DNA from: Trichoderma breve
Taxonomy: Eukaryota > Ascomycota > Sordariomycetes > Hypocreales > Hypocreaceae
NCBI RefSeq assembly: GCF_028502605.1
Contig: NC_079234.1
Location: 2,790,001 to 2,854,000 of the forward strand
Length of the DNA: 64,000 bases
Reading direction: 5' to 3'
The translations under genes and the position numbers were made by a program. The notes beneath the pieces were generated by a model. It had not been told where the DNA came from. It worked only from the letters and a program-made list of their open reading frames with translations, and did not search any database. Position 1 is the first letter of the stretch; every line of letters begins with the position of its first letter. Below, piece by piece: positions 11,230 to 22,677 of this stretch.

Positions 11230-13060
11230 GAGCCGATTTCACCGTATTTTCATACTATGAACTTACATTCTTGTTTCATCCCTCCTTTCTTATTCAAATA
11301 CGCTGTTTGATGGCATTGCCTGGCCCCGCGTTTTTACATTTTGCATTTTGCATCTGATATTCCTCTTGCATTTGATATATTTCCTACTCAACGATATTTA
11401 TCCGTGCTTACAAAGAGTATTGATAAATGGTCCAGTCGACGGGGATTGGGTAGAGCATTTGATGGCAGCGTGCTCTTTACATCACTTTATTCATTTTATT
11501 ACATCTACGATTACTGATACCCCGAGATTAATCATACGGACTGGAGAGATTCTGCGTAAAGAGCAGTCGAGATATAGGGACTGATAATTACTAAATGGGG
11601 GGACATTGCCATTGGGGCGGAAAAGAAAAATGCTGGGCGGACTCGAAGGCTGGTTTCGTTAGTCTTTTTATTTTTATTTTTTATCTTTCTCGCTTCTTAT
11701 TCTTTGCAGGCATTTCTTCGTTAGCCGCATTATTTAGATGAATGGATAGCTCGTGCTACATGACTGTATTGTGTATCCGGTGAAGAAATTGGATGTGTGT
11801 GTTATTGTGTCAAGCGGAGGACAGAAAAACCGAGACGGAGAAGATTTCGAACACTCGCGAGTTGAACCGTACGCCTACAACAGGAGTAGCTGCTATATCT
11901 ACATTTCCCTACTATATCTATATTTCTCTAGTAACTGCTACTATATCTACATTTTTCTAACAACTGCTACTATATCCATATAATAAAGTTCGGGTGCTGG
12001 CTGAATAGGCGCTTTACGAGTTGGTTAGGTGCTCATATTACCTTACTGAATATATGTACGTATTCATTCCGCGGTCTCGCTTTTTCTGACCTTCGTTTGT
12101 GTGTTTTCCAAGATGTCCCATGAGGACTCGAGCCTGCTCAATTTGTTGATATACTTGCAGTTGCCGTAATGGTTTGATATACGACTCGAGGGACACATAG
12201 TAGCACAAACAGTGTGAAATAGATGTTTTGAACATATGGTGAGCATTAAATAATTGAAAACTAAATTGCATAGCCGGCCGAATTTCAGAAATAGAATAGC
12301 CATCGATGCCTCTTGCCAGCGAGGCGGATTGGAGCATTACTGCGTTATATATATACGTGTACCGCGTGATTCCATACAATAAAAACAAGAAAGAAAGGAA
12401 AGAGATGAATAAAAGGATGAAAAGAAATAAAGCAAAACATCATTTCCGCGAGGATATCAATAGATCCAGGCTTAAAAACGAAAAATAAAACGACGTAGCA
12501 ACAAAGATAAATAGCCACCCTTCTCACGGAGGCAGCCACCAATTAATCCAAAAATAACACAACACAATGAAAGAAAATAAGTAAATGAAGCGAATAAGAG
12601 AAATAACAAAGCCAAGCAAAAACAAAGACAAATGGTAAACTCCGGGCGACGTTGTTCCCAGTCGCTCTCACCGACCAGAAACCAAAACCTTGCGCCACGC
12701 TAAAGGACACAAAATCATAATCATAGCAATGATAAAGCATAAAAGCATAGCGGGGGGGTGAGAGAGGCCCCTTCAGTTGATCCAAACCAAATTAGATAAG
12801 TAGCAAGCAGGAGTAATGAGGCGGGGAAGAGGAGAGGGAAAAGAAGGCTCGAAAAGAGTTATCGGCAGTTGTAGCTCTCCTTTCCCAAGAGTTGCAAAGC
12901 TGGGAGTGGATATAAGATAGGTTGAGTCGTTTCATGCAGATTGGAGTATAGAGGCGGACTTGGAGGTCATTTTTGTGATGCTAGAGTGCATGTCGGGTTG
13001 AAAAAGACATGACGTTTCGTTTAATATGATTGGAGACAGTGTGGTTGACAAGACGCCGCC
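11230..13060. other. Intergenic region between convergent genes
   Basis: This holds the 3' flanks of the 7480-11229 gene and of maf1, which converge. It is AT-rich, with short frames only. A reverse-oriented copy of the 29-bp repeat lies at 11893-11985. I see no other structure. Confidence 0.7.
11893..11985. repeat. 29-bp tandem repeat, opposite orientation to the 1.9 kb array
   Basis: The core CTATATCTACATTT (with variants) starts at 11893, 11912, 11941 and 11970. The last three are spaced exactly 29 bp; the first gap is 19 bp, consistent with a deletion. The unit CTGCTACTATATCTACATTT is close to the reverse complement of the unit at 1894-2010. Confidence 0.8.
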
Positions 13061-14164
13061 TTAAATCTCCATCTGTCCTGCGACATCTTCGCTCATAAGT
13101 CTCTCCCGCCTAGGACTCGTCATGTCGTAGTCGTCATCTTCGTCTTCATCCTCGTCAACGGGCTCATCTTCAGCAAAGTCGTCGTCTGAAAACTGCACAA
13201 TATCGCCGTCTTCACCACGGTTCCAGTACAGGCCATCGTCCAACGGCTCTTCGTCGTCCTCGTACGGCGGTACTAGCTCAGCGTCCTGATCGCCTAGCCA
13301 ATACTTTGTGCGCTTCTTTGCGCCGTCTGACTCGACCGCCGTGTGTCGCTTATGGACGCCCCCCTTTACGGGTCTCAATGTTGGGCTCTGTGATGAGATG
13401 ACGGGGACGACGCGGACATAGAGATAGGCAACTCTCTTAAGCGCTCGATTGAAAAAGAAGTAGTGCACCGCCCAAATGGCGCTTTCGTCTTCCTCAAAGG
13501 GGTCGACCTCTGGGTGGTAGCTGAAGATGGTGCACTCGTTCAAGCGCATCTCTTTGTTGATCAAAGACCAGCACTGAGGCCCCCACTGGGCGTTGACGTC
13601 GCTGCCAGCGGAGGAATCATACGAGGAGCCTAAATCGAAGCCAGGTCGTGTGTTTTGCAGAATCGAGTCAAGGTTGGCCATGACACGCTTCAGGTTCCTC
13701 TCACGCTTAAAGTCGCCGGGTCGCAGGACGTGGGAGAAGTCGTAGTGAGGGTGGCTTGCGTTGAGCGTCGCAATCAGGTAAGCAAACGTCCGCCGACTAG
13801 AAAGCTCGGACAGCGGGCCAAATGCGCTCGAGTGTGAGAAGAGTTGCATGCTGCGCGATGTTGCGAGCATGTGCTCTCTGTCGGGGGGTGACAGGCTGGC
13901 GCCCAGTTTGAGCAACGCGGCATGTTGAGAACTGAGATCTTTGTCGATGTTCTTGTAGAGTTTCTTATCGGATCCGGTAGACTTAGTTGTGTATAGATCG
14001 CACCCGCCTGTAACATTGCAGTCGGGCGTGTTGAAATTGAGAGCGCCGGTTACGGCCTCGAACTCTTGGACTGGGAGGTACTGCGTAGTGGGGATGTCTC
14101 GTCAGCCGGGGATTGTCTCACGTCGGAGTTCAGCTGGTTATGTATGTATTCCGCTCACCTTCAT
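13061..14164 (-). CDS. maf1: Maf1, repressor of RNA polymerase III transcription
   Basis: Exons 14159-14164 and 13061-14080 encode 341 residues. The first coding exon is only ATG AAG. The intron (14081-14158) has donor GTGAGC, branch GCTGAC and acceptor CGCAG. The spliced start MKYLPVQEFEAVTGALNF is the conserved Maf1 opening. The centre carries the family core (QCWSLINKEMRLNECTIFSY, then FEEDESAIWAVHYFFFNRAL). The C-terminus is a long Asp/Glu-rich tail, as in fungal orthologues. Maf1 binds RNA polymerase III and shuts off tRNA and 5S synthesis on stress. In yeast it is phosphorylated and inhibited through TORC1/Sch9 and PKA. The gene converges with the histone-fold gene. Identification is firm. 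Confidence 0.96.
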
Positions 14165-16139
14165 GTTGGCTGCTAGGTGCTGCTCTGGTCCTTTGCATGA
14201 ATTGATAGACGGCGGGGGGAAAACCGACAGAGAGAAATAACGTGTGGTGAAGACCGTGAATTGCACCGAAGCTGGATCTCCGAGCGATAAGCGGTGAATG
14301 CGACAATAATGACGGCGAGATTTAGAGACGGAGATTCAAAAATGTCTCTAGAGCCGGCAAGATTGGTAGCAGATAGCGTGCGGTATCGCTTTGTTCAGGG
14401 CCTCGCGTTGCGCATAAAGAGCACTCAAAGGCGAGGTCGGATTCGTCGTGGTGACGCTCGTCGGTTGTTCGGTCTCTACTCTGGGGCCGTAGTCGCGGAT
14501 CCGCACGGCGATCGAGTTGAAACAGGGGGGAGAAGCGCTGCGATACAATCAAGTCCAGCGTCCTTGTCGGATTCTGCCGTGCAGTAAGTAAGCAGGGAGA
14601 AGGGCCGGAATCGTAATCTTGGTAATGATTGTCTGTCTGGTCACCCAAGGCGAGGAGGGTGAAGGAGAGGGAGGAGGAATCAGGGATTGGTGGTGTTGCG
14701 GCAAGGCTCGACCTGAGATCTAGTAGCGCAGCCGTTGTTGACGCTAAGTGCAGCTGATTCGCGAGCAAGGAAGACAGGGCTGGTGAAGACCGGCAGATTC
14801 AAAGGCAGGCTAGGAGGGCTAATGAAGAGAGAGCGAGAGGGATAGATAGGGAGAAGGGAGATCTGGCGGCACTGTGTGGTTTGTCGGGTTCGGTTCATTA
14901 GTGGACAGGAAGCCGGATCGGGGGGTGACACGCATCAGCGTCCCGACATTGGCAGTGACATCAATCAGTCGCCAGATGGTGGGGGCTTGCGTGCTGCAGT
15001 GGAGGCGGAGGCCGACGGTGGGTTCACTGTACTCACTGTACTCTGGGGGGGTTAATAGGGGGGGTTGAGCGCTGTAGCCATGTAACCCTCAACTGGTTTC
15101 TCTTGCCGGCGGCGTTTTCAAACTCCCACGTCGTGCTGTTGATCGGAAGCTAGACAAGCCAGAGCAAAGTTAGAACGTCCATCGCCATTCCGTGCATGGC
15201 CCACGTTCCTCAAGCCAGAGAGTCGGTGGGTTTTTGGCGCTTCTCCTTATAGTTCCGAATCCGATCGCCGCGTCGGCTGCGCCCGGCAAATGGCCAGATG
15301 GTCGGATAGTAAGACGACCAAGACCTGCACCACCACAACAGCCTCAGCTACTGCTAGTCATGGTGCGGGAAAAGAGGGGGCAAGTTGGCAGAGTGGGCGG
15401 TTCGTGCGAGCCCATTTGCTGGTGTCAGTTTTGGTAGTGCAACGAATAACGATGCATGGAGCTGCCACGCGCGACATCGACAAGAGGATGGGATGCGGGA
15501 GGCCGGAACGAGAGACGAGATGAGACGAGACTGTGCAGTAAGTGGACTGGATTGGAATCAATGACGATGTGGACGATGTGGAAATGTTCTTGAATTGGTT
15601 TCGACGTTGTTGCTCCTTCTTCTCGTCTCCTGGTATATTAGATTCACACCTCAACCAAATGGCCAACTCATGGCCCTTGCTCATGAATGACGGCAACACG
15701 TCCCCCGGCTCCGGGGAACATTCCCTTGATGCCTCTGTTTTCTCTTGACACGGGAGAGGATGGTTTTCCATCCTCCAAGATCTATACACACAAAGAAAAT
15801 GACGCCATATTCTCTCTCCCAGCACATCTGCATCCACATTCCTATCCCCTTCTCCCCAGTTTGTCCTCTCTTCCCATCGAAGAGATGCTCAGTATCCTGA
15901 GGCTTGTGTATCAAAGAATCCCCACTTCGCGAAGCTTCTCTGTGATTTGCTCGGCCTGCTGCACCAATTGTTAACTATCAAATCCATCTCAACTCTTGCG
16001 CCTCGATGACTTCAAGAAGCTGGTGGGACGATAGGGGCATGTTATTGTGTGGTAGGTGCTGATGACGGGCCGGTCGGTGGGAAAGGATCGCTCGTCCAGA
16101 GGTCGCGCACTTGAGTACTCAATGTCGTGTGCGCGCAAT
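14165..16139. other. Intergenic region upstream of maf1
   Basis: Between the maf1 start and the end of the AP-1 sigma gene, both on the minus strand. It contains the maf1 promoter and short frames without similarity. No repeat or RNA gene was seen. Confidence 0.65.
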
Positions 16140-17000
16140 TTATAGGATCTTGGTGACCTCGTCTTCGACCTTTTGCGTTTAGGAAATTCGGTGTCAGCTG
16201 TGTCAAAGTCGCATAGCCTTAACCGGGACGAGGCGGCGAAAACGCATCACGCCAGGGGAAGTGCCGAAAGTCGGTGCGATGCGGCCGTCAGAATGAACTG
16301 TGTATAACACTTACCTCCATGTCTTCGAGTGAATCCTGCTGTCCGATACAGCGCAGCACGTTCTTCTTGCTGCTCTCCTGTAGCTCTCCGGCAAGAAGTA
16401 GCTCGTCGAGGATGTAGTATGCCTTGGTGAAGGAAAAGATGATGTCGAGCTCGCACACGTTGCCGTAGTACTTGTCCATCTGCTCGACGTATCGGTGGAT
16501 GATTTCAAGCGTAATCAGCTCGTTGTCCTCGGATGAGCATCCTGCGATGAAGAAGAGCGAGGCGTATCGTCGGTATACAATTTTGGTGTCTGATGATGAC
16601 AGATATGCGTCAGCTAGACTTGCCATGGGCAGCAAAGCAGCGGATAGAATTTGACATTCATCACATACCTTTGTACTCCAAAAAGTTGCACATGCGTGTT
16701 CTTCGAGCGAGGACCAGCTGTGAGACATCCTTGACAATCTTCGCCTTGTCCTTGGGGGACAGCGTGGTAAACCATTTCGCAAGACGCTGATGAGAAGATA
16801 GTCGGTCAGCAAGACACCATACACCCATGGCATATTCCACCGCCATTCAACAACGCCAACAGCAACAAGAGCGACGAGGAGCTACGCACCACTTTCCCCT
16901 GACGGGACAACAGAATCAGATAGCTAGAGAGAGATGCCAGTCAGCATCATGTCGACGGGCGCCGCAGCAGCAGCAGAGACGGTACGCACTGAATCGCCAT
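16140..17000 (-). CDS. aps1: AP-1 clathrin adaptor complex, sigma subunit
   Basis: Five coding exons (16990-17000, 16890-16923, 16669-16786, 16315-16589, 16140-16169) join in frame to 155 residues, the usual sigma length. Donors are GTGCGT, GTGCGT, GTATGT and GTAAGT. The protein starts [15 protein letters not shown], continues [20 protein letters not shown] and ends VEDEVTKIL. The blocks [18 protein letters not shown] and VRCIGQQ-type C-terminus (here [15 protein letters not shown]) are typical of AP-1 sigma and unlike AP-2 or AP-3 sigma. It is the small chain of the heterotetramer that sorts cargo between trans-Golgi network and endosomes and helps bind acidic dileucine signals. The first two coding exons are 11 and 34 bases long, so the N-terminus is missed by simple open-frame scans. 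Confidence 0.96.
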
Positions 17001-18002
17001 TGTGACGGGCTCTCTCACATCACCCGCGACAAGATGACAGAGGCGAGATGTGGTTTGAATAGACTTGAGCTGGCGTCTCTTGTTCGGACCAGGTAAGTTT
17101 GCCAGGTCGGTGACGAGGCAGTAGCGCGTGCTTTCCAGTTGGATGGGAGAACAGGCTGTACGTACTCCGGTACCTTGTTCCGCGCCCCGTTTTCCGCTGG
17201 TCTGGGCCGTACCTTGTGCCCCTCTTCTTTGTCACCGCGAACCTTCAGCGCTTGACGGACGATAAAAGCGCTAGAGAGCCCTGCAGTTTTAGGGCCCGGA
17301 CCAGATTGGCTGTAAGGCTCAACCCCGCGTGGCCTCGCTCAGTTGATTCCATGACGAGTGTATTTTCCCCTAAAGGGTCCTCGCTACATGTTATTCCGCA
17401 AAAGTCAATTTGAGACGGCTGGTATAATAGCTATGAGCCTACACGGAGAAACATGAAGGAAACTGAAAAATAACGAGACAAACAGTGGAGAGATTCTCTC
17501 GTTTTCTAGGACGTCACCAGGCACATATAGAACATCCCACGAAAAGTCCGGCTCTGGAGACCGGCACATATACATCTTCCCCCACCTCAAGCAGCCTCTT
17601 CAGTATCGGTAAAACCATCAAGAAGAGGTCCATTTCGTGTCAGAATAGATAGCTTATACCATCTGTTTACAAATTCTATCGCCGAGGCCGCATCCCCCCA
17701 ATATCCACTCAGCAACCCTCATTAGTAATGCGTGCTATGAACCGCCACAAGCGCCATCTGGAGTAGGACTACGGGATATTACCATCACATTTAGTTAGGC
17801 ATTTTTGTGAAGAAAAAAAAAAGTTATTGCTCGCATATGCCGAGAACCGGGTTGATTGCTTTTACTTTATAGAGCACTATCGAACCAAAGTCGGCCTCTT
17901 ATCTTCCCATCTTCTTATCTTCCATCGTTTTTGAATCTTCAAGTCTTCTCGCCCTAGGCTCTATCCCATTGCAGATATCTAGGATCCCAAACCAACATCA
18001 CA
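17001..18002. other. Divergent promoter region between aps1 and gcs2
   Basis: About 1 kb shared by two divergently transcribed genes. It contains a Yap1-type site at 17722-17728, an A-tract at 17812-17822 and pyrimidine-rich leader sequence from 17895. No gene was seen. Confidence 0.7.
17722..17728. promoter_or_regulatory. Candidate Yap1/Pap1 response element TTAGTAA
   Basis: TTAGTAA matches the AP-1-like fungal Yap1 element and lies 275 bases upstream of the gcs2 start codon. Glutathione synthesis genes are established Yap1 targets in yeasts. A 7-bp match can arise by chance, so function here is an inference. Confidence 0.4.
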
Positions 18003-19002
18003 ATGACCAAGATCATTCTCTCCACGGGGTTTGTCCTTCCTTCAGGTCTAAGACAACTCTCTCTAATATGCTCCCGCTAACCACCTACGCCATGGCAGCA
18101 ATGTCATGTCCGGCGGCCCATCCATCATTCGCAAAGGCGGCGGCAACTCCAAATCGAACCAAGAGCTCGTCAACTCTCTCCGAGACAACTTCGTTTCCAC
18201 GCGGCTAGACTATGCGATTGATGCGTCGCCCGCCAACGGCTCCAACACTTTACCTTCACCCCCTCAGACGCCCGTGGAGGTGTGGACGGAGCTAGACGAC
18301 AAGACTCTCTACATTCCCAGAATCAACTGGCAAGCGGCCGGCCTGCGCGAGGAGGCTAGCGATTACGAGATCACCGTCAAGCTGTTCCTCCTCCCCGGCA
18401 CGTCAGTTTCGGCGCGAGAGCAGTATGCGCGCGAAGCGCTCGACCTGGTTCGCAAGGAGCTCAACATCCAAGCAATCGACCTTCTCATCGTCTCCTTTCC
18501 CGGAATGTCGTTTGAGGGCACATGCGAAAAGGAAGCTGAGCGCATCAACGCCCAGCAGGGTGACTTAGAAGAGGAACTGGCGTCGTGGAAGGTCTTTGAA
18601 GACCTCCACAGCCAGGGGCTTGCCAAGCGACTCGGTGTTGCCGAGTTTGGTACCGAGAAGCTTCGCGCTTTTATCGAGCGCACGTCGATTCACCCAACTG
18701 TCGACCAGGTCAACCTTCAGGACTGCTGCAACGTCCCCGCGCCCCTCCAAAGACTGGCGGAGGAAGAGGGCATAGAATTGAACGTCCACACCGACTGCAC
18801 CGATATCCTCCCTCGTGGTACACTGCGAGAGCTGCTCGGCCACGGACCCCGGGGAGCTGGAGTGCTGGCAGATGCTGCTCACGGCGGCGCCGGTCTGGAG
18901 GGTGAGCTCTCTCCTCAATGGGTTGTTCGATATGTGGCTTTTGTCAAGGATCGCGGTGTCATTGAGAACAAGGGCTACTTTGCAGGAGCTGAGCTTCAGT
19001 AA
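18003..19002 (+). CDS. gcs2: Glutamate-cysteine ligase modifier (regulatory) subunit
   Basis: Exons 18003-18028 and 18099-19002 encode 309 residues. The intron (18029-18098) has GTTTGT, branch GCTAAC and GGCAG. The spliced start MTKIILSTGNVMSGGPSIIR fits the family, whereas starting at the internal Met of exon 2 would lose the first strand. The protein has the aldo-keto-reductase-like barrel of GCLM, with LNIQAIDLLIVSFPG, then WKVFEDLHSQGLAKRLGVAE and HPTVDQVNLQDCCNVP. The NADPH-using catalysis of true aldo-keto reductases is not expected. It binds the catalytic subunit, relieves glutathione feedback and speeds gamma-glutamylcysteine formation, the first step of glutathione synthesis. It converges with the downstream Bud32 gene (235 bp between stops). 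The symbol follows the S. pombe orthologue. Confidence 0.93.
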
Positions 19003-19237
19003 ACGGATGGGTTTTGTCGGGATTTCTTGGACATCATGTTTCTTTTGTCACTAAAAGCGATATTTATTGTTTGTTTAATTTGGTTTGTCCATTGGGATAT
19101 CATATAGCGGGCATTATTACAGGGAGCTATGTCACATAATCTCCTCCCTTCTTTCTCTTGCTATTGAGAAAGAACAGAGAATAAAGAATTTTTTCTTTCT
19201 TTCTTTTTTCTTGTCTTTGCTTGTCTCATGTCACGTT

Positions 19238-20017
19238 CTAGCCGAGCATGCTTCTCTTGCGGCCCCTCATTCTCACTTCTTCTAGCTTCTTGAGGGCCAC
19301 ACCAGCTTGCTTGAAAGACTTTTTGTATGCATCCAGGACCTCGCCAAATACACATTCAGCACGAGGGTGTGTGCTTCCAAAGGCACGCTCAAGGACGTAC
19401 AGGTCGACCGCCCGATCTTCATCGTGTACTCCTCCACTGGCGAGTCCAAGGTCGATAATGACAATCTCCCCCTCAAGTCCACTCGCGTTGTCGGTTTCGG
19501 TCTGGCCTGCGGGGGGGTTCAGCATCATGTTGCTCGTCGTCAGGTCGCCGTGGATGATGCCGATGCTGTGCATCTTGCCCACAGCTGCACCGATTCTTCG
19601 CATCAAATTTTTGAGCTCCTCGTCGTCTTCAATGCCCTCCGTCCTGTTCCCCAGCCTCTGGTTGATGTTCACTCGCACAGGTGTGCCCTGAACCCATTCC
19701 AACATCAGCCATCCCGCCGACTCATCCAGAGCATAGACGTCAGGAACACGGAGGCCATCTCTGCGACACTTGGAGAGAATGCGAGCCTCAGACAGGATGC
19801 GGTGTCTTGTCAAGCGCTGGTCCAGGATCGGGTGTCGCCATGGCTTCGGCGGCCGGTACTTTAGGGCGCAGGGGATGCTGGGCAGCAAGTATGTTGTCTT
19901 GTAGAGCCGACCTTCGGCGCCTTGAGTGATGAGCGTTGGCGGGGTCGACGCGGGGTTGGTGAGAATCGCGGGCAGTGGAAATTCATGCACCACTGCTTCC
20001 GAGGCGGTGGCCGCCAT
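19238..20017 (-). CDS. bud32: Bud32/PRPK kinase of the KEOPS complex
   Basis: Single exon, 259 residues, the normal size of this minimal kinase. Visible motifs are a divergent glycine loop (ITQGAEGRLYKT), the family-specific block after the ATP lysine (ALKYRPPKPWRHPILDQRL) and LSEARIL. The catalytic loop is IIHGDLTTSNMML, and the metal site is IDLGLA in place of DFG. The basic C-terminal tail RMRGRKRSMLG is the conserved end that contacts tRNA in archaeal and yeast homologues. Within KEOPS (Kae1, Bud32, Cgi121, Pcc1 and Gon7) its ATPase activity supports t6A37 formation on ANN-decoding tRNAs. The start ATG is the first in frame. Identification is firm. Confidence 0.97.
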   Translation of the reverse strand: MAATASEAVVHEFPLPAILTNPASTPPTLITQGAEGRLYKTTYLLPSIPCALKYRPPKPWRHPILDQRLTRHRILSEARILSKCRRDGLRVPDVYALDESAGWLMLEWVQGTPVRVNINQRLGNRTEGIEDDEELKNLMRRIGAAVGKMHSIGIIHGDLTTSNMMLNPPAGQTETDNASGLEGEIVIIDLGLASGGVHDEDRAVDLYVLERAFGSTHPRAECVFGEVLDAYKKSFKQAGVALKKLEEVRMRGRKRSMLG

Positions 20018-21244
20018 GGTTGGAGATTTTGGTGGGAGGCGGGAGGAGAGAAATTTGTTTTAGGCACAATCCCGGATAAGATAACAGAAATCTACAGATG
20101 GACGAAACAAGTTCTGCTTCGGGGTTGGACCGCTGCGATGCACTCTGCAGGTCATCGCAAAGTGCTTAACCGCAGTCACGGCCCTTTTTTTCCTGCAGCA
20201 AGGTTGACAAGAAAAAAAAGAGAAAAAAGGTACTACGCGCTGTAGTGGGGTTTGACAGCGAGGGATTGCCGGTGCCATTGGTTGGGGATCGACGCCCGCC
20301 AGCAACCGGCGCAGCAGTCAAGCGCAAAAAGAGGCCGATATGCAGGACAAGGAAGACGATGGAAGCACAAGTCACTGGACAGTCTGCCATTTGTGGGCTG
20401 GACTGGGTCCCGTTTTCTGCAGGGCTGCTTATTTTGGGATTCAGCAGGGGAATGATGATGTTTCTGGAAGAAAACTCTCGACACATAAAGTATTCGGTCG
20501 GCCTCCCGGTGTAAATCAGGTCAATGCTGGTCTTGGTGCCTCAGGTACTAGGTACTATGATATCTGCAGTGAAGTTAGGGAGACAAGGTACATGTACTCT
20601 ACAGCAGCAAATCTCGGACTCTCGTGCCATGAAAACGCCGTACGACAGAAATCCATGTGACTCCTCCAGTCTTAACCCTTCCCCAACGAACTTCTTCCCC
20701 ATCGTCATAGCTGAGTCTAGCTGATGCCCTTGCAGGGGCTGACGCAGGCGAGTGCAGAATCCGGAATCCGTCATGTTTGTTTGCTCTGTTGCTTCGCCTC
20801 TGTGCGCTCCCAGAGCCCGACTCACACACACACAGTATCTGCTCTTCCGCTAGTAGCACTATGAGTCTACCTGCTTCTCCTCCCTCGGCCTTTTTAGTCC
20901 ACGATGCTTGCACACATGCCTTGGTTTGGTTCTAAAAGAGAGAGTTGCTGGCATTATTATTACCTCTCTGCTGCCACACCAGCCCAATCAGGGCTTGGAT
21001 CAGGGCTCCTCCTCCTCCTCCACTACGTAATATCGCAATCCGTTTCGCCGCATTAGCTGGTGATTCTTTTTTTCCTTTTGATTCTTTCTTCTCTCTTCCC
21101 TTTTCTTCTTCTTCTTCTTCCTTTTCTCTCCTCCCTCTCTTCCCCCTTGTCAACCACCAAAGCTCCCGCCTCCTCCCGCCGGACCATGCCTTTGCCCTCC
21201 CAGGACGACATCACGACTTGTGCTTCGTTGCCCTCCGCTGCATA
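20018..21244. other. Divergent intergenic region
   Basis: Separates Bud32 (minus) from the 21245 gene (plus). The right end (21060-21150) is strongly pyrimidine-rich leader. Remaining frames are short or use non-ATG starts. Nothing else was identified. Confidence 0.65.
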
Positions 21245-21976
21245 ATGGCCGACTCAGGCTGGCTCCAGTGGGCCTACCTCTTGGCCACCACCGCCACTGG
21301 CATGTCCATCGTGATGATCGCACAAACTGCGAACTCGTACTGGGCGGCATACAAGGTTGCGCCGCAGGAGGTGGCTAGCTTTATTGACACTCTTGATTTT
21401 TCCATCGAGGAGAACGAAGGTTATGACCGGGACGTTTCCAAGGTCCAGCGCCTTGAGGACAAGATCCGCCTTAACCGCCTGCTGAGGGAAATCCAGAAAA
21501 TCGGTGATGACTTGCGCGATGAGCTGAGCTGCCTGGTCCTCGAGGAGGGCGCAACCACGCTGCGGACCAGCTCAAGGCTCATGTGGGCGTCAAAACGCTC
21601 GCAGCTGGAGGAGAGAATGAGACGACTGGAAACGCTGCGCATGCGCTTCATGATGGTCTATCTAGGCATTATAACCTCAATCGCAGAAAAGCAGCCTCCG
21701 CCACCGCCACCGCTGCCCAAGCAGTTGCCGGAAAAGACCACTTACACAACACCCACCAGACCCTCGGCAAAGAAGTCGTTTGATGATCTACACCGGCGCA
21801 CGCCCACCCGAAGACTTACCACGCAGGCCATCGGCCATAACGAGCACGTTGAGACACCCCAGCGCAGTGGCTGGGCTGGAGTCGTCCAGGAGTTGCAGAT
21901 GTCGCCGCGGATGCGGGCACGACATGCCTCTATTGAGAAGCTCATGGAAGACTCGTCACCCAAAAGCAGAACTTAG
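21245..21976 (+). CDS. Hypothetical protein with N-terminal membrane anchor and coiled coil
   Basis: Single exon of 243 residues from the ATG at 21245. The frame stays open upstream, but that part translates a pyrimidine-rich leader and has only a TTG start, so I chose the ATG. Residues about 6-27 (WLQWAYLLATTATGMSIVMI) form one hydrophobic segment. Residues about 60-140 are charged and helical and probably a coiled coil (repeated LEDKIRLNRLLREIQKI and ERMRRLETLRM patterns). A run of seven prolines (PPPPPPP, near 151-157) follows. The tail is basic, with several SP/TP sites. I do not recognise the family. It could be a type II membrane protein facing the cytosol, by inference. Confidence 0.8.
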   Translation: MADSGWLQWAYLLATTATGMSIVMIAQTANSYWAAYKVAPQEVASFIDTLDFSIEENEGYDRDVSKVQRLEDKIRLNRLLREIQKIGDDLRDELSCLVLEEGATTLRTSSRLMWASKRSQLEERMRRLETLRMRFMMVYLGIITSIAEKQPPPPPPLPKQLPEKTTYTTPTRPSAKKSFDDLHRRTPTRRLTTQAIGHNEHVETPQRSGWAGVVQELQMSPRMRARHASIEKLMEDSSPKSRT

Positions 21977-22677
21977 CATCACATTGGGCTTTCCTGCTTT
22001 GTTGGGCCGATCCTGTTCCCTTACTGTTTCTTCACTCCTCCCTTTTTATTACCCTTGATTTTTTCCTCATCCGGCTCCTCTCGAGACCAACCGGTTTTGA
22101 TTTACCATACCTACACACGCAACTCAACGGCATGCAGACAGTAGAAGTTTACGATGACATGGCCATGACTTTCATTACGAATCTTACACGACACTACCAG
22201 CAACGAGAACGAATAAAGAGAGACGGCTTGATAGGCTAGAACAAGTGTTCGACGGCTAGCTTTACTTTACGACGTATGAGAGAAGAAAAAGAGTTTCAAG
22301 TTTACGAGGCACGAATTGATTTCCTTTTTTATGGCGCGCGCGGATATGGATGGGATTCGGATGGGATACGGGTGTGGGCGGTGGACTACAGGTCTTTTGA
22401 TGATTTTTCTCCTTTTTTCTCTTACTCAACCGCATCACATCACACTTTATTCTTAGATAGGATACCCCTTTATTCCACTTTCCTTTCATTTCACCAAGAT
22501 TGCTCACGCAGCTTCTCCCTCTCCATTTTTTACCTCTATCACAGTTAATCACTTTCTTTTCTTCTATGCAACCTTTTACACTCTTTATCATTCAGCTCTA
22601 CGCTTGCTCTATTTCCTTCCCTTTGCCTTTTGCTGTTTTGAATCCACAATGAATACTCTCTCCCAGGCAAATTCCTA
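21977..22677. other. Intergenic region between convergent genes
   Basis: 3' flanks of the 21245 gene and the CMD-family gene. T-rich with short frames; no structure noted. Confidence 0.65.

Noticed and set aside
20945..21244. 100-residue N-terminal extension of the 21245 gene
   Set aside because: Starts at TTG and translates a pyrimidine-rich leader (poly-Ser/Phe/Leu); the ATG at 21245 begins a sensible membrane anchor.
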